This document shows, piece by piece, positions 1 to 5,657 of a DNA stretch of 9,672 nt (positions are counted from its first letter, which is position 1; every line of letters starts with the position of its first letter). The stretch is from Bacteroidales bacterium UBA4347 (GTDB lineage Bacteria; Bacteroidota; Bacteroidia; Bacteroidales; P3): the NCBI GenBank assembly GCA_002394185.1, contig DGTB01000167.1:12255-21926 (forward strand). Reading direction: 5' to 3'. Below the pieces are notes generated by a model, which saw only the letters and a list, made by a program, of their open reading frames with translations, was not told the origin of the DNA and made no database searches. Both the position numbers and the translations under genes were made by a program.

Positions 1-503
1 TTGTTCACCGCCTGGACCGCGACACCAGCGGCCTCATGGTGGTCAGCAAGAGCAAGGAGGTGAGCCAGAAATTCGAGGAGGACTGGAAGGGCATGGTCTT
101 CGACCGCCGCTACGTGGCCGTGGCCTGGGGCCACATAGAACCTCCAAAAGGGGAGGTCAAAAGCTGGTTCACCGACGGCGAATACTGCGTCCTCTCGTCG
201 CCCACGGACAACGGCGGCAAGCTCGCCGTGACGCACTACGAGGTGAAGCAGACCTCGCGCCGCTACTCGCTGGTTGAGTTGAAGTTGGACACCGGCCGGC
301 GCAACCAGATCCGCGTCCATCTGCGCGACCTGAAACACCCCGTGGTCCACGACCCCATGTACGGCTACAAGGAAGACCTCTCGCCCGTCAACCGCCTTTG
401 CCTCCACGCCTTCCGCCTTTGCTTCAAGCATCCCGTCACCGGACGCCGCCTGCAGTTCGAGACCCCCATCCCCTCGGCCTTCCAAAAACTGATGGAACTT
501 TGA
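1..503 (+). CDS. RluA-family 23S/tRNA pseudouridine synthase, 3' part (5' end cut by window edge)
   Basis: This is the C-terminal part of a pseudouridine synthase that isomerises uridine to pseudouridine in rRNA or tRNA. The reading frame is open from base 3, and the first visible residues are VHRLDRDTSGLMV. That is the RluA-family catalytic signature HRLDxxTSG, whose first Asp is the nucleophile. Further on is GRRNQIRVHL (about nt 297-333), the conserved substrate-binding motif usually written TGRxHQIRxH, here with Asn in place of His. The segment HPVVHDPMYG matches the family pattern after it, and a late LHAFRLCFKHPVTG block is also typical. The stop is TGA at 501-503. The N-terminal part, including any S4 RNA-binding domain, lies outside the window, so RluA, RluC and RluD-like specificity cannot be separated. 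An internal ATG at 36 is downstream of the catalytic motif and is not the true start. Family assignment is secure; the exact substrate is not. Confidence 0.93.
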   Translation, partial: VHRLDRDTSGLMVVSKSKEVSQKFEEDWKGMVFDRRYVAVAWGHIEPPKGEVKSWFTDGEYCVLSSPTDNGGKLAVTHYEVKQTSRRYSLVELKLDTGRRNQIRVHLRDLKHPVVHDPMYGYKEDLSPVNRLCLHAFRLCFKHPVTGRRLQFETPIPSAFQKLMEL

Positions 504-567
504 GCCGGGAGAATGCCCCGAATTGGCGTTAAAAACAGTTAAATTACATATTCAACAAATTTGATTA

Positions 568-604
568 CAGTGAGTTACGTGTATACATTGCACGTAACTC
601 GCTG
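568..604. repeat. 14-bp inverted repeat (hairpin) with 9-nt loop downstream of the pseudouridine synthase
   Basis: Bases 568-581 pair with 591-604 over 14 positions. All are Watson-Crick except a T571/G601 wobble, and the loop is TATACATTG (582-590). It lies 65 bp after the stop of the pseudouridine synthase. It could serve as a terminator or 3' mRNA-stabilising hairpin. However, the + strand bases after the stem (CTATACAG) and the complementary strand beyond the other arm both lack a T-run, so it is not a canonical intrinsic terminator. A binding site for a dimeric regulator is another reading. Confidence 0.6.
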
Positions 605-629
605 CTATACAGTATTTAAGACGTACCCA

Positions 630-662
630 CTCTTACTCCCCTCTTACTCCTCTCTATACCTA
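630..662 (+). repeat. Pyrimidine-rich degenerate tandem repeat, 11-bp period, three units
   Basis: Three consecutive 11-mers can be read: CTCTTACTCCC (630-640), CTCTTACTCCT (641-651) and CTCTATACCTA (652-662). The first two differ at one position and the third is diverged. The + strand is almost free of G for about 40 bases. The period and the TCTTA core resemble the AT-rich array at the right end of the window (9620-9672), which suggests one class of intergenic repeat. Function is unknown. An 11-bp period is close to one DNA turn, so phased protein binding or curvature is possible. Confidence 0.55.
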
Positions 663-773
663 CCCTTTATTAACACTTGGTTTTGAAAGAGTTGAGTAAT
701 CGATAATAAAGGCAATGATTATTGACGATATTGATAATGTGCGAGTTAGGTGTGCGTCTTTTTGCGGTGTGAT

Positions 774-843
774 GGGGGGAGAGGACGGTGGGCCGGCGAG
801 GGGAGGGAGGGAGAAAAATGGGCGAAAGGAAGAAAAAAAACAG
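774..843 (+). other. Purine-rich tract with G-quadruplex-compatible G-runs in the 5' leader
   Basis: On the + strand G6 (774-779) is followed by GGG (790-792), GGGG (800-803), GGG (805-807) and GGG (809-811). The last four runs are separated by loops of 7, 1 and 1 bases, which satisfies the usual G3+N1-7 quadruplex rule. The tract then turns A-rich, with A8 at 833-840. It ends about 45 bp before the start at 888, so it probably lies in the leader or promoter of that gene. This is sequence potential only; no folding is shown. Confidence 0.5.
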
Positions 844-887
844 GGTGTGGACAATATTATTGCTTTGTTCGCGTTAAAGATGTTGAT

Positions 888-1550
888 ATGTATAAAAAGG
901 GAATAGTTATAATGGTATTCATAGCGCTGGGTGTCAGTGCGATGGCGCAATGGCGACCTGCCAGCGAGGTAGACACCTGGAGCGACCGTCAACCGGCGGA
1001 GCGGAGTGCTTTCCGCGAGGGTGACGACACGTCGCGGTGGGATTTCCACCTGTCGACGGGGACGGCGATGGTGACTGTTGGCGGCCGTGGCAACGCCTAT
1101 ATCTGGGCGGCGCCGAAGGTGGAATACCGTGCCAGCGACCGGCTGAGCCTCTATGGTGGCTTTTCCGCCGTGGGGTCGCTGCTGGGCGGCTACGAGCTGA
1201 GGGGCTATGAACGCAGCTATGCGCCTCGTAGGCGTGGCACGCAGGTGGTCAGCGGCGGCGTGGGCGCCGAGTATCGCGTCAACGAGCGTCTGAGCATCTG
1301 GGCTTCGCTGGAGCATACCGGCGGCTGGCACGAGTCGTTGTGGATACCCGACGGCGAGTCGATGCCTGTGGGCGTGACGACTCTCAGCGGCGGTTTCAGC
1401 TATGCGCTGAGCGAAGAGTCGCTGCTGGAGTTCCACTTCCACGTGGTGCACGACCATTACGGCAACGACGCCCTTGGCTTGCTGGGACACCCCTATTACG
1501 GCTGCGGTGTGCCGAGCTACGAGCTGTACTGCGGCCCTTGGCCCTGGTAG
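888..1550 (+). CDS. Secreted, possibly outer-membrane beta-barrel protein of unknown function
   Basis: I do not recognise a named family. The protein has 220 residues. It opens with a clear signal peptide: MYKKG, then a hydrophobic run at residues 6-18 ending SAMA, with likely cleavage before Gln21. I chose ATG 888 for this reason. The frame stays open back to 750, but the extra 46 residues are Arg/Gly-rich translation of the purine tract and would bury the signal peptide. The mature part has alternating polar/hydrophobic strands with many Gly and aromatic residues. Paired segments such as KVEYRASDRLSLYGGFSAVG and GAEYRVNERLSIWASLEHTG suggest beta-hairpins of a small barrel. Near the C-terminus is a His-rich stretch, EFHFHVVHDHYGND, and two Cys close to the end (GCGVPSYELYCGPWPW). 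The stop is TAG, 45 bp before the DUF4290 gene, so they may be co-transcribed. Export is well supported; the barrel topology is inferred from pattern only. Confidence 0.75.
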   Translation: MYKKGIVIMVFIALGVSAMAQWRPASEVDTWSDRQPAERSAFREGDDTSRWDFHLSTGTAMVTVGGRGNAYIWAAPKVEYRASDRLSLYGGFSAVGSLLGGYELRGYERSYAPRRRGTQVVSGGVGAEYRVNERLSIWASLEHTGGWHESLWIPDGESMPVGVTTLSGGFSYALSEESLLEFHFHVVHDHYGNDALGLLGHPYYGCGVPSYELYCGPWPW

Positions 1551-1595
1551 GGGAATGAAAAAGCAGCAAATGAAAAAGAGAAAAAGAACAACTGA

Positions 1596-2216
1596 ATGGA
1601 ATACAACACTCAACGAGAAAAACTTAAGATTACTGACTACGGGCGTAACGTCATGAAGATGATTGAATACGTCAAGACTATCGCCGACCGTGCGGAGCGC
1701 ACGCAGATGGCTTACCTCATTGTGGAGACCATGGCATTGGTGAACCCCAAGATCAAGGAGCGTACCGACTACCGTCATATCCTGTGGGACCACCTGATGC
1801 TGATGTCCGACTACGAGCTGGATGTGGACAGCCCCTATCCCGTGGTGCGTGAAGAGGCCGTTTCCTTCCATCCCAAACACATTGACTACAGCAACAGCAG
1901 GATACGCTATCGTCACTACGGCCGTGCCCTGGAGGACATGATCCGCGCCGTGGCCGAAATGCCCGAGGGCGAGGAGAAGAGCCTCCTCTCGCAGCAGATT
2001 GCCCACACGATGAAGCGGCAGTACCTGCAATGGAACCGCGACTCGGTGGACGACGGCCTCATCCGCGAGCAGCTCGACGAGCTCTCCGGCGGGCGCATCA
2101 CCCTGCCGCCCGACTTCCAGTTCCGCGACTCGAAGATATATCTCGACGCCATGGCAGCCGTGGCCGCCAAGAAGGAAGCCGGCGAAAAGAAAAAGAAGAA
2201 AAAGAAGAAAAAATGA
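1596..2216 (+). CDS. DUF4290 domain-containing protein with C-terminal poly-lysine tail
   Basis: The protein has 206 residues and belongs to a family known mainly from Bacteroidetes with no established function. Recognisable conserved blocks are the N-terminal MEYNTQREKLKITDYGRNV, then DRAERTQMAYLIVETM (about residues 31-46), LWDHLMLMSDYELDVD, the SRIRYRHYGRALEDMI block (about 101-116) and EMPEGEEKSLL. The family signature and the start fit, so ATG 1596 is secure. No signal peptide or membrane segment is visible, so it is probably cytoplasmic and largely helical. The last residues are EKKKKKKKKK, nine lysines encoded by mixed AAA/AAG codons, and look like a disordered basic tail. The TGA stop overlaps the murA start in ATGA, implying translational coupling. 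The pairing of this family with murA is, from memory, common in Bacteroidales and hints at a cell-wall or cell-division link, which is unproven. Confidence 0.9.
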   Translation: MEYNTQREKLKITDYGRNVMKMIEYVKTIADRAERTQMAYLIVETMALVNPKIKERTDYRHILWDHLMLMSDYELDVDSPYPVVREEAVSFHPKHIDYSNSRIRYRHYGRALEDMIRAVAEMPEGEEKSLLSQQIAHTMKRQYLQWNRDSVDDGLIREQLDELSGGRITLPPDFQFRDSKIYLDAMAAVAAKKEAGEKKKKKKKKK

Positions 2217-3532
2217 GCAGTTTTGAAATCATAGGCGGACGCAAGCTCAAAGGCGAGATAGTGCCGCAGGGCGCCAAGAACGAGGCTCTGCAGGTGCTGT
2301 GCGCCGTGCTGCTCACCTCTGAGAAGGTGCGCATAGAGCATGTGCCCGACATACGCGACGTGAACAAGCTTATCGACCTGCTGAAGCTCCTCGGAGTCAG
2401 CGTGCGCGAGGATGTGCCATCGGCATGCGAGAGTGGCCGCACCTTCGAGTTCCAGGCCGACCAGGTGAACCTCGAGGTGCTGCAGAGCCCGCAGTTCCGC
2501 GAGCAGGCCGGAGCCCTTCGTGGCAGCATCATGCTTGTGGGTCCGTTGCTGTCGCGGTTCGGACAGGCCGTGGTGCCGCAGCCCGGTGGCGACAAGATAG
2601 GGCGCCGCCGTCTGGACACCCATTTCATCGGCATGGAGCGCCTGGGCGCGGAGGTGGAATACAAGCGCAACGCCTACCTCGTTAGCGCCAAGAAACTCAA
2701 GGGGTGCTACATGCTCCTCGACGAGGCCTCCGTCACCGGCACGGCCAATATCATCATGACCGCCGTCATGGCCCGTGGCACCACCACCATCATGAACGCC
2801 GCCTGCGAGCCGTATGTCTACCAGCTCTGCAATATGCTCAACCGCATGGGTGCCAAGATTACGGGCGTGGGCAGCAATCTGCTGACCATTCGTGGCGTCA
2901 AGGAGCTGCACGGTTGCGAACACCGCCTGCTGCCCGACATGATCGAGGTGGGCTCCTTCATCGGCATGGCCGCCATGACGCAGGGTGACATTACCATCAA
3001 GAACGCGCAGGTGCAGCATCTGGGCCTCATCCCGCAGGTGTTCCGCCGCCTGGGCATCGAGGTGTGGCAGAAAGGCGACGACCTCTATGTCCCCGCTCAG
3101 GAGCACTATGAGATTGAGCGTTTCATGGATGGCTCCATCATGACCATCGCCGATGCCCCGTGGCCGGGTTTCACGCCCGACCTCATCAGCATCGCCCTCG
3201 TGGTGGCCACGCAGGCCAAGGGCAGTGTGCTCATCCACCAGAAGATGTTCGAGAGCCGTCTGTTCTTCGTCGACAAGCTTATAGACATGGGGGCGCAGAT
3301 TATCCTCTGCGACCCGCACCGCGCCACCGTCATCGGACTCGACCGCGAACACAAGCTGCGCGGCGTGCGCATGACATCGCCCGATATCCGTGCCGGTGTG
3401 GCATTGCTCATTGCCGCTCTCAGCGCTGAAGGCAAGAGCCGCATTGACAACATAGAACAAATCGACCGGGGCTACCAGCGCATCGACCAGCGCCTGGCCA
3501 AACTCGGTGCTGAAATTAGAAGAGTAGAATAA
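2213..3532 (+). CDS. murA: UDP-N-acetylglucosamine 1-carboxyvinyltransferase (MurA), Asp-type active site
   Basis: MurA transfers the enolpyruvyl group of phosphoenolpyruvate to UDP-GlcNAc, the first committed step of peptidoglycan synthesis in the cytoplasm. The 439-residue length is slightly above the usual 420 or so. Visible motifs are GAKNEAL with Lys22 (the conserved substrate-binding Lys), RFGQAVVPQPGGDKIGRR on the catalytic loop, TPD with Asp323 (equivalent to the general-base Asp305 of E. coli), SPDIRAGVALL with Arg393, and the C-terminal IDRGYQRIDQRLAKLGAEI. In the loop the residue that is Cys115 in E. coli is Asp127 here (GAC at 2591-2593). The family is known to use Asp at this place in some bacteria, and Asp is associated with resistance to fosfomycin, which alkylates the Cys. 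The start is ATG 2213, overlapping the DUF4290 stop by 4 bp. The upstream extension of the frame is a shadow of DUF4290. There is no Shine-Dalgarno sequence; the A/G-rich lysine codons lie just upstream. Confidence 0.98.
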   Translation: MSSFEIIGGRKLKGEIVPQGAKNEALQVLCAVLLTSEKVRIEHVPDIRDVNKLIDLLKLLGVSVREDVPSACESGRTFEFQADQVNLEVLQSPQFREQAGALRGSIMLVGPLLSRFGQAVVPQPGGDKIGRRRLDTHFIGMERLGAEVEYKRNAYLVSAKKLKGCYMLLDEASVTGTANIIMTAVMARGTTTIMNAACEPYVYQLCNMLNRMGAKITGVGSNLLTIRGVKELHGCEHRLLPDMIEVGSFIGMAAMTQGDITIKNAQVQHLGLIPQVFRRLGIEVWQKGDDLYVPAQEHYEIERFMDGSIMTIADAPWPGFTPDLISIALVVATQAKGSVLIHQKMFESRLFFVDKLIDMGAQIILCDPHRATVIGLDREHKLRGVRMTSPDIRAGVALLIAALSAEGKSRIDNIEQIDRGYQRIDQRLAKLGAEIRRVE

Positions 3533-3564
3533 TAAACCATCACTAACATAACTCATAATACGAC

Positions 3565-4302
3565 ATGTTCAGTTTTTTCAAACGCAAATACGAACCTCGC
3601 CCCATCTTTGCCGCCCTTGGCACTGACATGCATTGTCATCTGGTGCCGAAGGTTGACGACGGCTCCAAGTGTGTAGAAGAGAGCGTGGAGTGCCTCAACA
3701 CCCTCAAAGCCGTGGGCTACAACAAGGTTATCATTACCCCCCACTTCCAGACTCCCCGTTTCGAGAACGACGAGGACGATATCCGTCGCCGTTTCGAGGA
3801 ACTGAAGAAACAGGCCCTTGATGCCGGTGTGGAGATAGAGATGGCCGGCGTGGGAGGTGAATACCGCATCGACAGCGGTTTCCACAAGCGTCTCGAGAAT
3901 CCCCGCTTCCTGCAGGTGGCAGGCAAATATGTGCTCGTTGAGTTCTCTCTGCACCAGCAGATGATGGGTTGCGACGAGATGATTTTTGACATGCAGATGA
4001 AGGGCTATGAGGTAATCCTTGCTCATCCTGAGCGCTACCCATACCTCAATGTCCACGGCACCCGCATGGAGCAACTCAAGAACCAGGGCGTCTACTTCCA
4101 GACCAATGTCCTCTCGCTGGGAGGATTCTATGGCGAGGAAGCCAAGAAGCGCGCTTACCAGATGATTGAGAACGGCTGGGTGGAGTTCATGGGTACCGAC
4201 ACACACAACACCATGTACGCCCAGGCCCTTGTCGACCTCAGCCACGACCGCAAGGTGGAGAAGCTTCTCGAGAAATACGAGTTTATGAATAAAACATTGT
4301 AA
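3565..4302 (+). CDS. PHP-domain CpsB/CapC/YwqE-like tyrosine-protein phosphatase
   Basis: The protein has 245 residues, normal for the family of manganese-dependent phosphatases that dephosphorylate bacterial tyrosine kinases controlling polysaccharide export. Metal-binding motifs of the PHP fold appear in order: DMHCHLVPKVDDGS (Asp21, His23, His25, Asp31/Asp32), ITPH (His60), GGEYR (Glu99), LAHPERY (His154) and GTDTHN (Asp212, His214). No metal ligand seems to be missing. There is no signal peptide; the first residues, MFSFFKRK, are basic and aromatic and may be a short membrane-facing tail. The start at ATG 3565 lies 32 bp after murA, and purB begins 5 bp after the stop, so the gene sits inside a housekeeping operon. 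No tyrosine kinase or capsule gene lies in this window, so its natural substrate is unknown. A broader PHP hydrolase role is possible. Confidence 0.9.
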   Translation: MFSFFKRKYEPRPIFAALGTDMHCHLVPKVDDGSKCVEESVECLNTLKAVGYNKVIITPHFQTPRFENDEDDIRRRFEELKKQALDAGVEIEMAGVGGEYRIDSGFHKRLENPRFLQVAGKYVLVEFSLHQQMMGCDEMIFDMQMKGYEVILAHPERYPYLNVHGTRMEQLKNQGVYFQTNVLSLGGFYGEEAKKRAYQMIENGWVEFMGTDTHNTMYAQALVDLSHDRKVEKLLEKYEFMNKTL

Positions 4303-4307
4303 AACCT

Positions 4308-5657
4308 ATGAATAGTCTCAATGCCGTGTCGCCCATCGACGGGCGCTACCGTTCCAAGTGCGAACCCCTCGCCAAATACTTCTCCGAGGGTGCTCTGATA
4401 AAATACCGTGTCCGTGTCGAGGTGGAGTATTTCATTGCCCTCGCCGACCGTCTCAAAGAACAGCGTCCTGCCCTGGCCACCGTAGCCGCCAAAGCCGAGC
4501 AGCTGCGCGATATCTACCGCCAGTTTACCGACGACGATGCCCAGGCCATCAAGGACATCGAAAAGACCACCAACCACGATGTGAAGGCCGTGGAGTACTT
4601 CCTTAAAGGCAAGTTCGACCAAATGGGACTCCAGGAACTGAAAGAGTTTATCCATTTCGGCCTCACCTCGCAGGACATCAACAACACCTCTGTGCCGCTG
4701 AGCATGAAAGAATGCCACGACGAGGTTCTTCTTCCCGCCTACCGCAATATCCTCAACCTCCTGCAGGCCAAAGCCGAGGAGTGGAAGGATATCCCTATGC
4801 TGGCCCACACCCACGGCCAGCCCGCTTCGCCCACCACGCTGGGCAAGGAGTGGGGTGTTTTCGCCTATCGTCTGCGTCGTCAGCTTGACGAGTTGGAGCG
4901 CATCCCCTTCACCGCCAAGTTCGGTGGCGCCACGGGCAACTTCAATGCCCATTTGGCGGCCTTCCCGGACATCGACTGGCGCGCCTTCGGCAACGACTTT
5001 GTGGCCAACCACCTCGGCCTCGAGCGTCAGCAGCTCACCACTCAGATTGAGAACTACGACATGATGGCCGCCTGGTTCGACGCCTGCAAGCGCATCAATG
5101 TCATCCTCATCGACCTCTGCCGCGATGTGTGGACCTACGTCTCCATGGAGTACTTCAAGCAGCGCATCAAGGCCGGCGAGGTGGGTTCCAGCGCGATGCC
5201 GCACAAGGTGAACCCCATCGACTTTGAGAATGCCGAGGGCAACCTGGGTTTGGCCAATGCCATCTTCGAGCACTTGAGCCACAAACTCCCCATCAGCCGC
5301 ATGCAGCGCGACCTCACCGATAGCACCGTCAGCCGTAATATAGGTGTCCCCATTGCCCACACCATGATTTCCCTCGCCTCGCTCGAGAAAGGCCTCGGCA
5401 AGCTGTTGCTCAACGAGCAGGCCCTCTATCGCGACCTGGAGAACAACTGGGCCGTCGTGGCCGAAGCCATCCAGACCATCCTCCGTTCGGTGGGCTACCC
5501 CAATCCCTACGAGGCTCTCAAGCAGCTTACGCGCACCAACGAGAAGGTCACTGCCGACACCATCGCAGCCTTTGTCGATACCCTCGACGTGACGCCCGAC
5601 ATCAAGGAGCGTATCCGTCGTATCACCCCGCATAATTATATCGGTTACAGCCTGTGA
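4308..5657 (+). CDS. purB: Adenylosuccinate lyase
   Basis: PurB carries out two eliminations of fumarate in purine synthesis: SAICAR to AICAR, and adenylosuccinate to AMP. The protein has 449 residues and resembles the longer E. coli-type PurB, starting SLNAVSPIDGRYRSK. Visible motifs are EKTTNHDVKAVEYFLK (His90), the FIHFGLTSQDINNT block, HTHGQPASPTTLGKE with the conserved His169, and the fumarase/aspartase superfamily signature GSSAMPHKVNP with the catalytic Ser295 (S294 and S295 are both present). These are followed by IDFENAEGNLGLANA and a RDLTDSTVSRNIG block. The C-terminus, TPHNYIGYSL, is also typical. Start ATG 4308 is 5 bp after the phosphatase stop. The TGA at 5655-5657 overlaps the GTG start of the next gene, and a terminator-like hairpin follows 35 bp later. 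I see nothing abnormal in the protein. Confidence 0.98.
   Translation: MNSLNAVSPIDGRYRSKCEPLAKYFSEGALIKYRVRVEVEYFIALADRLKEQRPALATVAAKAEQLRDIYRQFTDDDAQAIKDIEKTTNHDVKAVEYFLKGKFDQMGLQELKEFIHFGLTSQDINNTSVPLSMKECHDEVLLPAYRNILNLLQAKAEEWKDIPMLAHTHGQPASPTTLGKEWGVFAYRLRRQLDELERIPFTAKFGGATGNFNAHLAAFPDIDWRAFGNDFVANHLGLERQQLTTQIENYDMMAAWFDACKRINVILIDLCRDVWTYVSMEYFKQRIKAGEVGSSAMPHKVNPIDFENAEGNLGLANAIFEHLSHKLPISRMQRDLTDSTVSRNIGVPIAHTMISLASLEKGLGKLLLNEQALYRDLENNWAVVAEAIQTILRSVGYPNPYEALKQLTRTNEKVTADTIAAFVDTLDVTPDIKERIRRITPHNYIGYSL

Larger units (their letters stand above)
504..887. other. Intergenic region of 384 bp with several unusual sequence elements
   Basis: No convincing gene is seen here on either strand. 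The left two thirds are AT-rich, unlike the surrounding GC-rich genes. In order the gap holds a 14-bp hairpin (568-604), a pyrimidine-rich 11-bp-period repeat (630-662), an AT-rich stretch rich in ATT/TAAT words (about 664-740) and a purine-only-biased tract with G-runs (774-843). A promoter for the gene starting at 888 should lie here. I looked for the Bacteroidetes pattern TTTG then TAnnTTTG about 20 bp later. The best match to the second box is TCTTTTTGC at 757-765, which has C for A and no well-spaced TTTG upstream, so I do not call a promoter. Confidence 0.6.

Noticed and set aside
846..854. DnaA-box-like word on the minus strand (TTGTCCACA)
   Set aside because: One mismatch to consensus and no neighbouring boxes, so chance is sufficient.
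715..906. 63-codon + strand frame in the leader of the gene at 888
   Set aside because: It is a translation of the purine tract (Gly/Arg/Lys/Glu) and overlaps the better start at 888; there is no sign of a real peptide.
1435..1450. Second parS-like word containing TTCCACGTGG
   Set aside because: Only 12 of 16 positions match and the outer half-sites are lost; it encodes the conserved-looking HFHVVH stretch with normal codons.
1555..1656. Short Lys/Arg-rich frame starting MKKQQMKKRKR before DUF4290
   Set aside because: It overlaps the start of DUF4290 in another frame and reflects the A-rich leader, which contains a 10-bp direct repeat AATGAAAAAG at 1554 and 1569.
660..2030. 456-codon open frame on the minus strand across the intergenic region and two genes
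   Set aside because: It crosses DUF4290 and the signal-peptide gene in antisense, has mixed composition and no family features.
1916..3556. 546-codon open frame on the minus strand opposite murA
   Set aside because: It is longer than murA but lies antisense to an unmistakable enzyme. Its protein is His/Val/Ala-rich with no domain pattern and contains a run of Phe that is simply the complement of the lysine tail. Long antisense frames are expected from GC-biased codon use.
4155..5633. 492-codon open frame on the minus strand opposite purB
   Set aside because: Antisense shadow of purB with low-complexity Gly/Val/Asp/His composition and no recognisable motif.
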